A stretch of DNA of 64,000 nt, taken from assembly GCF_007097395.1 (NCBI RefSeq), contig NZ_VKDC01000007.1:107063-171062 (forward strand). Reading direction: 5' to 3'. Source of the stretch: Fulvivirga sp. M361 (lineage in GTDB: Bacteria; Bacteroidota; Bacteroidia; Cytophagales; Cyclobacteriaceae). Made by a program: the position numbers and the translations under genes. This document shows positions 1 through 8,699 of the stretch, in pieces (the stretch's first letter is position 1; the number at the start of each line of letters is the position of its first letter). Below the pieces are notes generated by a model. It did not search any database, was not told the origin of the DNA, and saw only the letters and a list, made by a program, of their open reading frames with translations.

Positions 1-196
1 ACATGCGTGGATGGTACACCGATGTACCGCCAGGCTTGTAGTGCTTGAGTAAGGGGTCAACATTAATACGATCGATCACATCATTAACCAGACGAACTGG
101 ATGGTTTTCCTCAATTAATTCTTCCAAAGAAGGAGGAAGTAGCATCACTTGATTAGGACTGTAATCTTTAAAGACTAGATTTGAAGTAGTACACAC
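1..196 (-). CDS. IS1182-family transposase, N-terminal fragment
   Basis: The minus strand encodes a 65-residue stretch that runs off the window edge. It contains FKDYSPNQ, LLPPSLEELIEENHPVRLV and a GGTSVYHPRM-type segment, the conserved amino terminus (DUF772 region) of IS1182 transposases, which bind the element ends and cut and paste DNA. The first in-frame stop upstream is at 206-208. The possible starts are GTG at 196 or ATG at 145. Family members usually begin a few residues before FKDY, so the GTG is preferred. The catalytic DDE part lies outside the window, so activity cannot be assessed. Confidence 0.8.
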   Translation of the reverse strand, partial: MCTTSNLVFKDYSPNQVMLLPPSLEELIEENHPVRLVNDVIDRINVDPLLKHYKPGGTSVYHPRM

Positions 197-221
197 AACA
201 CTAAGTTAACCCTTAGTCATC

Positions 222-254
222 AAAAAGGCCGACAGCTTCTCGCTATCGGCCTTT
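222..254 (-). terminator. Terminator hairpin inside the IS end, upstream of the transposase
   Basis: A 9-bp perfect stem (AAAGGCCGA 224-232 with TCGGCCTTT 246-254) is extended by AGC/GCT beyond one mismatch, with a TTCTC loop. On the minus strand it is followed by five T residues. It sits between the IS end and the transposase, so it should stop transcription entering from the flanking gene. Confidence 0.7.
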
Positions 255-408
255 ACTTTCTTTACCATAAAAAGAAGGTGACTTTTGAGACACCCTCTTT
301 TCTTTTGCATGAAAACTACACCAAGAAGAAGTTTGGTCTTTGATCATTAGGTGAGTTAGTGGCTTACCCTGTTTATGGACAATGTGCACTTCGTATAACC
401 CACTGCGT

Positions 409-1296
409 TTATTTGAACCAGTCAGCCACTATGAGTTCCTTGGTTCCGTGTCCCCAGGAATAAAAACCACTGCCTGATTTCACTCCCTTATGCCCGGCTT
501 CTACCATATTTACCAGCAATGGGCAGGGGGCGTATTTAGGATTTCCAAACCCGTCATGGAGTACCTTTAGAATAGAAAGGCAAACATCCAGTCCGATAAA
601 ATCAGCCAATTGCAATGGTCCCATGGGGTGTGCCATACCCAACTTCATTACTGTATCTATTTCCTCAACACCAGCTACCCCTTCAAATAACGAATACACA
701 GCCTCATTGATCATGGGCATTAAGATTCGATTGGCTACAAAACCGGGGTAATCATTAACTTCCACGGGTACTTTACCTAATTGCCTGGATAAAGTCATCA
801 CTTTTTCAGTGACCTCATCTGATGTGTTGTATCCCCTGATCACTTCCACCAGTTTCATAACAGGTACCGGGTTCATGAAGTGCATACCTATCACTTGTGA
901 TGAGCGCCCGGTAACGGCAGCAATTTTAGTGATAGATATAGAGGAGGTATTAGTAGCTAATATCGTATCCGGGGCACAGGTTTTGTCCAGTTCTTCAAAT
1001 ATCTTGAGTTTTAACCCGGTGTTTTCCGTGGCTGCCTCTATGACCAGTTCTGCATCTTTTACGCCCGAGGCGACCTCCGTAAATGTTGTAATATTAGCAA
1101 GAGTGCTGGTCTTTACTTCTTCGGTGATCACCTCTTTTTTGATTTGGCGGTCAAGGTTAGCCGCTATAGTTTTAAGGGCTTTATCTAATGCCTCCTGTGC
1201 TATGTCAATCAGAGCAACGTTGTATCCATTTTGAGCAAATACATGGGCAATGCCATTTCCCATAGTACCTGAGCCAATTACAGCTATATTTTTCAT
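409..1296 (-). CDS. 3-hydroxybutyryl-CoA dehydrogenase
   Basis: Oxidises (S)-3-hydroxybutyryl-CoA to acetoacetyl-CoA with NAD(P), or runs in reverse, in cytosolic butanoate/fatty-acid metabolism. The Rossmann motif GSGTMG lies at residues 8-13. ATNTSSISI and GMHFMNPVPVMKLVE follow, the second carrying the catalytic His of the family. The C-terminal dimerisation domain has HPMGPLQLADFIGLD and ends with GVKSGSGFYSW. At 295 aa it has the full length of the stand-alone (Hbd/PaaH-like) type rather than a FadB fusion. The ATG is preceded on the minus strand by a TATATTTG box. It is monocistronic and divergent from the S1-domain gene. Confidence 0.92.
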   Translation of the reverse strand: MKNIAVIGSGTMGNGIAHVFAQNGYNVALIDIAQEALDKALKTIAANLDRQIKKEVITEEVKTSTLANITTFTEVASGVKDAELVIEAATENTGLKLKIFEELDKTCAPDTILATNTSSISITKIAAVTGRSSQVIGMHFMNPVPVMKLVEVIRGYNTSDEVTEKVMTLSRQLGKVPVEVNDYPGFVANRILMPMINEAVYSLFEGVAGVEEIDTVMKLGMAHPMGPLQLADFIGLDVCLSILKVLHDGFGNPKYAPCPLLVNMVEAGHKGVKSGSGFYSWGHGTKELIVADWFK

Positions 1297-1320
1297 TCCA
1301 TCAGTGGTTTGTTAAGGCGG

Positions 1321-1328
1321 CAAATATA
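1321..1328 (-). promoter_or_regulatory. Bacteroidota -7 box TATATTTG for the hydroxybutyryl-CoA dehydrogenase gene
   Basis: The minus strand reads TATATTTG, a perfect match to the phylum consensus TAnnTTTG, 24 nt before the ATG at 1296. No clear TTTG -33 box was found. It is back to back with the promoter of the next gene. Confidence 0.5.
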
Positions 1329-1417
1329 GAAATTTTCCCGGGCATAGCGTAGAGGTAAGAGGCATGGGAAAAGAACATTGAATATACCATATTGAACAGA
1401 CAACCTGGAATTTTGAC

Positions 1418-1425
1418 TAACTTCG
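1418..1425 (+). promoter_or_regulatory. Bacteroidota -7 box TAACTTCG, possible leaderless start
   Basis: TAACTTCG matches TAnnTTTG with one change and has a TTG about 23 nt upstream (1392-1394). It ends 5 nt before the ATG at 1431, so transcription would begin at or next to the start codon. Confidence 0.5.
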
Positions 1426-1430
1426 CCCCT

Positions 1431-2264
1431 ATGATGACCATTGGTAATTTTTACGAGCTGGAAGTCCTTCGGGAAGTGGATTTTGGAATGTATTTAAAGT
1501 CTGATCTGGGAGATATTCTTATCCCCGGCAAGTACATTCCTGAAGCAATTAAGGTGGGTGACAAGATCCGTGTTTTTCTTTATCGGGATTCCGAAGACAG
1601 GCTTATCGCCACTACGTTAGAGCCCGCCGGCATAAAAGATGAATTTGTGTCATTGACTGTAGCAGATGTTAATCCGCATGGTGCATTCATGTCATGGGGT
1701 TTAGAGAAAGACCTGTTTGTTCCCAAAAGTGAGCAGCATATGCCCTTTAAACGTGGCAATCGGTATGTAGTGCGTATTTGTCTCGATTACAAAACCGATC
1801 GTTTGATCGGCGTGGGAAAATTGAATGCCTTTTTTGAAAAGAAAGTTACGGGTCTTCAGGAAAAGGAGCAGGTGGACCTATTGATTTACGGGAAAAGTGA
1901 CTTGGGCTTTCAAGCCGTTATCAACCAAAAGTACCAGGGGTTGGTATATCACAATGAAGTGTTCAGTCAGCTCAGCGTTGGAGATGCCCTTAAAGGATAC
2001 ATCAAGACACTTCGGGAAGACGGAAAAATTGACCTTTCCATTACCCCTTTAGGAGTGGAAGCGATTGCAGATAATAAAGAGCTTATCCTCAATAATCTGT
2101 CGATGAGTAACGGGTTTTTACCTTTTCATGATAAGTCCAGCCCTGAGGAGATCTCGGAGACTTTTGGTATGAGCAAAAAGGCCTTTAAAAAAGCAATTGG
2201 AGGGCTGTTAAAAGAAGGCAGGATCAAATTATCTGATAAAGGGATTACCCAATCAACTAAATAA
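1431..2264 (+). CDS. CvfB/YitL-type S1 RNA-binding protein
   Basis: A 277-residue protein of the CvfB family: an OB-fold region, S1-type RNA-binding modules (VSLTVADVNPHGAFMSWGLEKDLFVP near residue 75, and DLLIYGKSDLGFQAVINQKYQGLVYHNE near 150) and a C-terminal winged helix (ETFGMSKKAFKKAIGGLLKEGRIKL). Family members bind RNA and influence virulence-factor or general gene expression. The reading frame extends upstream to TTG 1392, but that TTG fits a -33 promoter element, and ATG 1431 gives MMTIGNFYELEVLREVDFGMYL, where CvfB homology begins. The start at 1431 is therefore preferred. Confidence 0.88.
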   Translation: MMTIGNFYELEVLREVDFGMYLKSDLGDILIPGKYIPEAIKVGDKIRVFLYRDSEDRLIATTLEPAGIKDEFVSLTVADVNPHGAFMSWGLEKDLFVPKSEQHMPFKRGNRYVVRICLDYKTDRLIGVGKLNAFFEKKVTGLQEKEQVDLLIYGKSDLGFQAVINQKYQGLVYHNEVFSQLSVGDALKGYIKTLREDGKIDLSITPLGVEAIADNKELILNNLSMSNGFLPFHDKSSPEEISETFGMSKKAFKKAIGGLLKEGRIKLSDKGITQSTK

Positions 2265-2283
2265 AAGCCAGGCTTGGGAAAAG

Positions 2284-2673
2284 ATGCGCGCTGTTCTATG
2301 GGTTTTTGGTATTTGCACCGTGTTTTTTGGACTCATTTGGCTTTCAAAAGACCGGATCATTACCTTTTTATTTCCTGAAAGAATTGAGGTGACCACACAG
2401 GGTAATGTATTTGCCAATGATATTACCATTAAACACACCACGTGGGACAAAACGGATACTCTGACTGTTTATCATATCGGAACGCAAAAGCTCCATGCCA
2501 TCAGCGGTCCTGGCTTGAATTACTTCCTGGTATTTGAAGGCAATGATCTGATCGGAGCGTTCGAATATTACAGCAGACAGTCACATGGCAAGCGCTATCA
2601 CTTCTACATTTCTGGGAAACAAGATTCGTTATGGATGGATATGAAAATATCGGGATGGGGGAGTAGTCGCTAA
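2284..2673 (+). CDS. Small single-span membrane protein, unknown function
   Basis: A 129-residue protein with one N-terminal transmembrane helix (residues 2-20, AVLWVFGICTVFFGLIWL) and a roughly 105-residue hydrophilic region rich in beta-type sequence that would face the periplasm. No family recognised. It starts 19 nt after the CvfB-like gene stop and is probably co-transcribed with it. Its stop abuts (0 nt gap) the stop of the convergent lipoprotein gene. Confidence 0.6.
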   Translation: MRAVLWVFGICTVFFGLIWLSKDRIITFLFPERIEVTTQGNVFANDITIKHTTWDKTDTLTVYHIGTQKLHAISGPGLNYFLVFEGNDLIGAFEYYSRQSHGKRYHFYISGKQDSLWMDMKISGWGSSR

Positions 2674-3045
2674 TCATTCGTTGTAGATCAGCACTTCCTT
2701 TGCCAAACCCATCGCATTAAAGCGAATACTGAGGTATACGTTGTCCGTAAACGTTGTATCAGAGTTACAGCTTTTGTGCGGACTCAAATGATAAATGAAA
2801 AATTTCTGACTACGTTTATATAATTCATTCATATCAGGTTTGCCAAGTAATTCCACCAATTCGGTTTGTGTTGATCCTTTGATATTTTCCAGGTTTTTTT
2901 TCAGGTCATCGTACATTTCCATTCGTAAACCTTTACAACCATTCGGGTCTTCGGCCCAGCGCTCCCTGTCTATACCTGTCAGTTGTGTTGAATTATTGCA
3001 TGCCACCATTAAAAGTAAGCCGAGCTGCCAAATGTATTTTTTCAA
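2674..3045 (-). CDS. Small lipoprotein, OmlA/SmpA-like motif
   Basis: A 123-residue predicted lipoprotein. The signal peptide MKKYIWQLGLLLMVAC has a lipobox ending at Cys16. The mature part carries the segment LVELLGKPDMNEL followed by a beta-rich half ending IRFNAMGLAKEVLIY. The arrangement loosely resembles the two-layer fold of SmpA/OmlA (BamE-like) domains, in which a short LLGxPD segment precedes beta strands. That resemblance is inference and no specific role is claimed. It is convergent with, and directly abuts, the preceding small membrane protein gene. It has its own TAGGTTTG box 28 nt upstream. Confidence 0.65.
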   Translation of the reverse strand: MKKYIWQLGLLLMVACNNSTQLTGIDRERWAEDPNGCKGLRMEMYDDLKKNLENIKGSTQTELVELLGKPDMNELYKRSQKFFIYHLSPHKSCNSDTTFTDNVYLSIRFNAMGLAKEVLIYNE

Positions 3046-3073
3046 TTTTTATCTATGATTTGTTCTGCCTTAA

Positions 3074-3081
3074 CAAACCTA
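3074..3081 (-). promoter_or_regulatory. -7 box TAGGTTTG for the small lipoprotein gene
   Basis: The minus strand reads TAGGTTTG, a perfect TAnnTTTG match, 28 nt before ATG 3045. It is divergent from the TAACTTCG box at 3114. Confidence 0.5.
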
Positions 3082-3113
3082 ATTAATTGAATTCAGTTTA
3101 ATAAAGAAAGTTC

Positions 3114-3121
3114 TAACTTCG
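3114..3121 (+). promoter_or_regulatory. -7 box TAACTTCG for the 4-TM protein gene
   Basis: TAACTTCG ends 18 nt before ATG 3140. A TTG lies 24 nt upstream (3087-3089). Confidence 0.45.
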
Positions 3122-3139
3122 CGCCCAATTAAAGAACTT

Positions 3140-3580
3140 ATGATAGGTAGATTTATAAAATTCTTTTGGTTCATTTCTTTATTCGCCGGTTTGGCCGCGC
3201 TGCTTTATGTCTACGCCGGACTTTCCCAGCAGGTAGTATATGGGGCTGAGGCTGAAACTATGTTTACAGATAGAGAATCCTTTTTTTATATTGCCTTGGG
3301 CATATTGACGGTGTGTAATTTTTCCTTTTACGCACTTACCAAAAATATGAAATACAGGAATGAGGAGATGAATACCTTGCTGGTGAACTGGCAGCTGAGT
3401 TTTGCTATCGTATTGAATGTATTTTATATTATTGGAGTTAATTTCATATTCCTGTTAAACAGTGGCGAACACTTCAATTATGACAACTTTGGTTTCCTGA
3501 TCATCATTTCGTTGAGCTTGATAGTGCTATGGGTATTTGCACTGCCCATATTAGTGATCAGACAAAGAAAATCTATTTGA
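3140..3580 (+). CDS. Four-helix inner-membrane protein, unknown function
   Basis: A 146-residue protein with four predicted transmembrane helices (about residues 7-28, 47-65, 84-107 and 117-140). A short soluble loop between helices 1 and 2 (VVYGAEAETMFTDRES) probably faces the periplasm. It ends with a basic tail (IRQRKSI). I do not recognise a named family. It lies 170 nt upstream of parE in the same direction, but the AT-rich gap suggests parE has its own promoter. Confidence 0.7.
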   Translation: MIGRFIKFFWFISLFAGLAALLYVYAGLSQQVVYGAEAETMFTDRESFFYIALGILTVCNFSFYALTKNMKYRNEEMNTLLVNWQLSFAIVLNVFYIIGVNFIFLLNSGEHFNYDNFGFLIIISLSLIVLWVFALPILVIRQRKSI

Positions 3581-3750
3581 CTTTTCTATTTATAGAGATA
3601 ATCATAAGTTATTAATAATCTGATAATTAAATACTTATAGATGATTAAAAACTATAAGCATTTAATTGATTCTATTCTTTTAATCGCTTGAATTAGTTTG
3701 AAAATTCGTGTTTATTCGCCGCGTGACGGTGTTTAAAATGAGTGAGATTT

Positions 3751-5610
3751 ATGGCAGCTGATAATGTAATATATAATGAAGACAGTATAAAGTCCCTGGA
3801 CTGGAAAGAGCATATCAGGCTAAGACCAGGAATGTACATAGGAAAACTAGGGGACGGTTCTGCGCAGGATGATGGTATTTATGTGTTGGTAAAAGAGGTC
3901 ATTGATAATTGTATCGATGAGCATATGATGGGATACGGAAAAACCATTGATGTCAAGATCTCCGACCACCGGGTGGAAATACGTGATTATGGCCGGGGAA
4001 TTCCATTAGGTAAAGTGATCGACTGTGTTTCTAAGATCAATACGGGAGGTAAATATGATTCCGGGGCATTTCAGAAATCGGTTGGTCTTAACGGTGTAGG
4101 TACCAAGGCAGTCAATGCGCTGTCCAATTATTTTAAAGTACAATCCTTTCGTGAGGGTGAAACCAAATTGGCGGAATTTCAACGAGGTGAAGTAACGAAT
4201 GATGCGAAAGTGATTAAATCAAGTGGCAGAAATGGTACACTCATCGCTTTTGAACCGGATGAATCAGTATTTAAGAATTTTCACTTTATACCGGATTACC
4301 TCAATGACCTTATCTGGAATTACGTTTTTCTCAATGCCGGCCTTACCATTAATTTCAATGGACAAAAGTTCCATTCTGAAAATGGGTTGAAAGACCTGTT
4401 GGAAAGAAAAACAGATGTAGAAAGCCTCAGGTATCCTATCATACATTTGAAAGGCGATGACATAGAAATGGCGTTGAGCCATGGAAGTCAGTATGGGGAA
4501 GAGTATTATTCATTTGTTAACGGGCAGTACACTACCCAGGGAGGAACACATCTCGCGGCTTTCCGTGAAGCTGTAGTACGGACTGTGCGTGATTTTTATA
4601 AAAAAGATTTTGAGGCTACTGATGTACGGGCAAGTGTGGTAGGTGCGATAGCCGTACGTGTGCAGGAGCCGGTTTTTGAGTCACAAACCAAAACAAAGTT
4701 AGGTTCGCAAAATGTAGCTCCGAACGGGCCTACTATGCGTACATTTGTCAATGATTTTGTCAAAAAGGAACTTGATAACTACCTGCACAGAAATACGCAG
4801 GCTGCTGATGCATTGCTCAAGCGTATATTACAGTCTGAAAGAGAGCGAAAAGAAATAGCAGGAATTAAAAAACTGGCGAATGACCGGGCTAAAAAAGCGA
4901 ACCTGCACAATAAAAAATTAAGAGACTGCCGTATTCATTATAATGAAATAAAGAAAGACCGTCGGGATGATACTATGATATTTATCACAGAGGGTGATTC
5001 CGCCAGTGGCTCGATAACAAAATCCAGGGATGTTCAAACACAGGCGGTATTTAGTTTGAGAGGAAAACCGCTCAACTGTTTTAACCTTACCAAAAAAGTA
5101 GTTTACGAAAACGAAGAATTTAACCTGCTGCAACATGCGTTGAATATAGAAGATGGTATTGAAGGGCTGCGCTACCGGAAAATAATCATAGCTACGGATG
5201 CTGATGTGGATGGAATGCATATACGGTTACTTTTACTGACCTTCTTTCTGCAATTTTTCCCTGACCTGGTAAGGCATGGGCATATTTATATCCTGGAAAC
5301 ACCTCTTTTCAGAGTGAGAAATAAGAAAGAGACCATTTACTGCTATTCAGACGAAGAGAAAAAGGTGGCGATCGATAAGCTGGGAAGTAAGCCAGAGATA
5401 ACGCGTTTTAAAGGACTGGGAGAGATATCCCCGGAAGAATTTGGAAATTTTATAGGAGGTGATATCAGGTTAGAGCCTATCATACTTCAGAAAGAAACGA
5501 CAATCAAGAAGTTACTGACTTTTTATATGGGGAAAAATACTCCGGATCGGCAAGAATTTATTGTTGAAAACCTGCGAGTGGAAAAGGATTTGGTAGAAGA
5601 GGAGGTTTGA
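3751..5610 (+). CDS. parE: DNA topoisomerase IV subunit B (type IIA topoisomerase ATPase subunit)
   Basis: ATPase half of topoisomerase IV, which decatenates and relaxes DNA. GHKL ATPase motifs are present: [19 protein letters not shown] and [14 protein letters not shown]. The transducer region follows, then a TOPRIM domain with EGDSASGS (Glu near residue 414) and [12 protein letters not shown], and the C-terminal ERFKGLGE-type TRFKGLGEI. At about 619 aa it is the short ParE/GyrB form. The small pairing with a ParC-like subunit downstream supports topoisomerase IV over gyrase. In-frame starts are GTG 3742 and ATG 3751; the ATG is preferred. It is followed by a small gene and parC, likely one operon. 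Confidence 0.93.
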   Translation: MAADNVIYNEDSIKSLDWKEHIRLRPGMYIGKLGDGSAQDDGIYVLVKEVIDNCIDEHMMGYGKTIDVKISDHRVEIRDYGRGIPLGKVIDCVSKINTGGKYDSGAFQKSVGLNGVGTKAVNALSNYFKVQSFREGETKLAEFQRGEVTNDAKVIKSSGRNGTLIAFEPDESVFKNFHFIPDYLNDLIWNYVFLNAGLTINFNGQKFHSENGLKDLLERKTDVESLRYPIIHLKGDDIEMALSHGSQYGEEYYSFVNGQYTTQGGTHLAAFREAVVRTVRDFYKKDFEATDVRASVVGAIAVRVQEPVFESQTKTKLGSQNVAPNGPTMRTFVNDFVKKELDNYLHRNTQAADALLKRILQSERERKEIAGIKKLANDRAKKANLHNKKLRDCRIHYNEIKKDRRDDTMIFITEGDSASGSITKSRDVQTQAVFSLRGKPLNCFNLTKKVVYENEEFNLLQHALNIEDGIEGLRYRKIIIATDADVDGMHIRLLLLTFFLQFFPDLVRHGHIYILETPLFRVRNKKETIYCYSDEEKKVAIDKLGSKPEITRFKGLGEISPEEFGNFIGGDIRLEPIILQKETTIKKLLTFYMGKNTPDRQEFIVENLRVEKDLVEEEV

Positions 5611-5690
5611 TTGCGGCTTTATTGCAATAGTGTTTATTTTGCATTTTTATTAGTTTAACACTTCTAAGACACTAATTCAAACATTGATTA

Positions 5691-5747
5691 ATGGATGACC
5701 TGCTTTTATTTGCATTGATCATTTCAGGGAGTGAGGCAGCGCAATGA
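5691..5747 (+). other. 18-codon hydrophobic ORF overlapping the next gene by ATGA
   Basis: ATG at 5691 opens MDDLLLFALIISGSEAAQ and ends at TGA 5745-5747, overlapping ATG 5744 of the following frame. The peptide looks like a transmembrane helix that would continue naturally into the next ORF. It may be a real coupled mini-ORF or the 5' part of the following gene separated by a frameshift. Confidence 0.4.
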
Positions 5748-6025
5748 TCGTATTTAATTTAATTGCCAGGTTAACTACCAATAATGGCAATAATAAAATC
5801 AATAAGACCACTTTTGCTAAGGGGCTGGCGGGAAGAGCTTTTTTTACCTTTGCACTAGCCAATGACCTGCCTCAATCCCTTACATTCTTTGCTGCATTGA
5901 AAATTGCCACAACGATCAAAGAGGAGGACAAAATATCGAACGATTTTTATTTACTGGGTAACCTGTTATCCATCACATGGGGTATCATGTACAGTAAAAT
6001 ATACTTTAATTATTTCGGCTTATGA
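5744..6025 (+). CDS. Small membrane protein between parE and parC, possibly frameshifted at its 5' end
   Basis: A 93-residue protein of unknown function with hydrophobic segments (MIVFNLIARL, LTFFAALKIA, YLLGNLLSITWGIMYSKIYF) and a basic stretch between them. The upstream in-frame stop is at 5732. The -1 frame immediately upstream (5691-5747) codes another hydrophobic segment, and joining the two would give a coherent membrane protein of about 111 residues. Its stop overlaps the parC start as ATGA, which implies translational coupling. It could be an intact coupled gene, or a gene with a one-base deletion. No role in topology control should be assumed. Confidence 0.55.
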   Translation: MIVFNLIARLTTNNGNNKINKTTFAKGLAGRAFFTFALANDLPQSLTFFAALKIATTIKEEDKISNDFYLLGNLLSITWGIMYSKIYFNYFGL

Positions 6026-8697
6026 ATAACGATATGGAAGAAAGCGATAACGGACAACACCCGGAAGGAGAAGATATTATTCATGACGTGCTTCCCGTTT
6101 CAGGGATGTACCAAAACTGGTTTCTGGACTACGCTTCATATGTGATACTGGAACGTGCTGTACCAGCCATTGAGGATGGGTTTAAACCTGTTCAGCGCCG
6201 GATCATGCACGCATTGAAGGAAATGGATGATGGGCGGTTCAATAAGGTGGCTAACGTTATCGGAAGCACCATGCAGTACCATCCGCATGGAGACGCCTCT
6301 ATTGGAGACGCTATTGTAAATATTGGTCAGAAAGACTTACTCATCGAAACCCAGGGAAACTGGGGGGATATCCGTACCGGTGACAGTGCTGCTGCTCCGC
6401 GTTACATCGAAGCACGTTTATCAAAATTTGCGCTCGATGTGGTTTATAACCCTCAAACTACCGACTGGCAATTATCATATGATGGAAGAAAAAAGGAACC
6501 GGTAACCCTGCCGGTTAAATTTCCATTGGTGATCGCCCAGGGTGTAGAAGGAATTGCTGTCGGGCTTTCTACCAAGATATTACCACACAATTTCTGTGAA
6601 CTGATCAAAGCCTCCATTGATATTCTTAAAGGAAAGAAGCCGAAAATATTTCCTGATTTTCCTACCGGGGGTACTGCCGATTTTTCTGAATATAACCAGG
6701 GATTGCGGGGAGGTAAGGTAAAAGTAAGGGCCAGAATAGAAGAGTACGATAAAAAAACGCTGGTAGTGAAGGACATCCCATTTGCTACTACCACTACCAG
6801 TGTCATTGATTCCATCATCAAGGCAAATGACAAAGGTAAGATCAAGATCAAGCAGGTGGTAGATAACACTGCCAAGGATGTTGAGATATTGATATCGTTG
6901 GCACCCGGGCAATCACCGGATATTACCATCGATGCACTTTACGCATTTACAGACTGTGAGGTATCCATTTCACCTAATGCCTGTGTGATCATTGATGAGA
7001 AGCCCCATTTCATGCCTGTTAATGAAATCCTCAAGATCAATACTGATCAAACAGTGACACTGCTTACCCGCGAGCTGGAGATCAAACGACATGAACTCAT
7101 GGAGAAAATACTGTTTTCTTCATTGGAACGAATATTCATTGAAAACAGGATATACAGAGACATAGAAGAGTGTGAGACCTGGGAGGCTGTCATTGAAACC
7201 ATTGATAAAGGGTTAGATCCTTTTAAACCGCAATTTTACAGGGAGATCACAGAAGAAGATATTATCAGGCTTACTGAGATTAAGATCAAACGGATATCCC
7301 GATTCGATTCTTTTAAAGCGGACGAGCTGTTGAAAAGGCTGGAAGAAGAACTTAAACAGACAGAATACAACCTTGCACATATCACTGAATTTGCCATCAA
7401 CTACTTTACTAACCTCCTGGAAAAATACGGTAAGGGAAGGGAAAGAAAGACCATCATTAAATCCTTTGATAGTATTGATACTACTATTGTAGCTGCCAAT
7501 AATCAGAAGCTCTATGCCAATCGAGCCGATGGTTTTGTGGGGTATGGACTTAAAAAGGACGAATTTGTCTGTGAATGCTCGGATATTGACGACATCATCG
7601 TTATACGTCAAGACGGAAAAATGATGGTATCCCGTATAGCCAACAAGGTATTCATGGGGAAAGATATATTGTACGTAGGAGTTTGGAAGAAGGGCGATGA
7701 ACGCATGACCTTTAACCTGATCTATCTGGACGCTAAAACCGGCCGCTCTATGGTGAAGAGGTTCAATGTGACAGCTATTACACGTGATAAGGAGTATGAT
7801 CTGACCAAGGGCGCTAAAGGCTCTAAAGTACATTATCTGACAGCCAATCCGAATGGAGAGGCGGAAGTTGTGACTGTTAAACTTACTGCAGGTGCCTCGG
7901 CACGTAAAAAAGTGTTTGACTTCGATTTTGCAGAAATTGACATAAAAGGTCGTGGTGCAGGTGGAAATATCCTGACCCGCTACCCTTTACGAAAAGTGGA
8001 GTTAAAGACGGAAGGAGTTTCAACACTGAGTGGGCTGGACATTTGGTATGATGATTCGGTGGGCCGGCTGAACAAAGACGGTAGAGGTCAGTTTATAGGA
8101 AAATTTAATGGCGAGGATAAAATCCTTGTGCTCTATAAAGAAGGTTCCTATGAGCTTACTTCTTATGAAATGACGAATCGCTATGAACATCAAAAGATCG
8201 CAGGTATTGAGCGTTTCAGTCCGGAAAAAGTTGTTTCGGCGGTGCATTACGATGGGGAAAACAAAAACTATTACGTGAAACGATTTTCTATAGAAACTAC
8301 CACCATAGACAAACGCTTTGGGTTTATCAGTGAATCACCAGGCTCAAAGTTATTAGTGGCTACCACTCTCTCAAAAGCTACTGTAGCTATTGACTATACC
8401 AAAGGGAAAAGTAAGGAGAAGTTTACCGAAGAGTTGATACTTGATGACCTAATAGATGTAAAAGGGTGGAAGGCCTTAGGGAATAAGCTTTCTGTTCACA
8501 ATGTAAAAAAAGTGAATTTCATAGGTGGTGAGGAGCCGATAGTAGAGGATAAAACCGTAGTAACCTCTCCGGAAGCCCCTGACGATGCTGAAGCAGCTTC
8601 GGGCGAGCAAAAAGATAAAGCGGCTGATAACTCGTCTACGGATACTAAAGAAGACAACGGTTATGGAGCCGGCCAAACCATCGAGTTGGATTTTTGA
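6022..8697 (+). CDS. parC: DNA topoisomerase IV subunit A
   Basis: DNA-breaking subunit of topoisomerase IV. The winged-helix/tower region starts at YASYVILERAVPAIEDGFKP. The active-site tyrosine is Tyr128 in AAAPRYIEARL, preceded by the quinolone-pocket helix YHPHGDASIGDAIV. A coiled coil lies around residues 440-480. The C-terminal half (about 490-830) has degenerate beta-propeller repeats (for example DGFVGYGLKKDEFV, GKMMVSR). The tail of about 60 residues is acidic and low-complexity. At 891 aa it is longer than Proteobacterial ParC (about 750), as usual in Bacteroidota. The ATG overlaps the preceding small gene by 4 nt (ATGA). Confidence 0.94.
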   Translation: MNNDMEESDNGQHPEGEDIIHDVLPVSGMYQNWFLDYASYVILERAVPAIEDGFKPVQRRIMHALKEMDDGRFNKVANVIGSTMQYHPHGDASIGDAIVNIGQKDLLIETQGNWGDIRTGDSAAAPRYIEARLSKFALDVVYNPQTTDWQLSYDGRKKEPVTLPVKFPLVIAQGVEGIAVGLSTKILPHNFCELIKASIDILKGKKPKIFPDFPTGGTADFSEYNQGLRGGKVKVRARIEEYDKKTLVVKDIPFATTTTSVIDSIIKANDKGKIKIKQVVDNTAKDVEILISLAPGQSPDITIDALYAFTDCEVSISPNACVIIDEKPHFMPVNEILKINTDQTVTLLTRELEIKRHELMEKILFSSLERIFIENRIYRDIEECETWEAVIETIDKGLDPFKPQFYREITEEDIIRLTEIKIKRISRFDSFKADELLKRLEEELKQTEYNLAHITEFAINYFTNLLEKYGKGRERKTIIKSFDSIDTTIVAANNQKLYANRADGFVGYGLKKDEFVCECSDIDDIIVIRQDGKMMVSRIANKVFMGKDILYVGVWKKGDERMTFNLIYLDAKTGRSMVKRFNVTAITRDKEYDLTKGAKGSKVHYLTANPNGEAEVVTVKLTAGASARKKVFDFDFAEIDIKGRGAGGNILTRYPLRKVELKTEGVSTLSGLDIWYDDSVGRLNKDGRGQFIGKFNGEDKILVLYKEGSYELTSYEMTNRYEHQKIAGIERFSPEKVVSAVHYDGENKNYYVKRFSIETTTIDKRFGFISESPGSKLLVATTLSKATVAIDYTKGKSKEKFTEELILDDLIDVKGWKALGNKLSVHNVKKVNFIGGEEPIVEDKTVVTSPEAPDDAEAASGEQKDKAADNSSTDTKEDNGYGAGQTIELDF

Positions 8698-8699
8698 TC

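Larger units (their letters stand above)
1..297 (-). mobile_element. IS1182-family insertion sequence, one end only (cut by window edge)
   Basis: Reading the minus strand from 297 there is an end-like sequence, GAGGGTGTCTCAAAAGTCAC, which resembles terminal inverted repeats of IS1182-type elements. It is followed by a terminator hairpin (222-254) and the amino end of a DDE transposase reading out of the window. The other inverted repeat and the target duplication lie outside the window, so completeness cannot be judged. The boundary at 297 is inferred from the repeat-like motif. Confidence 0.75.
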
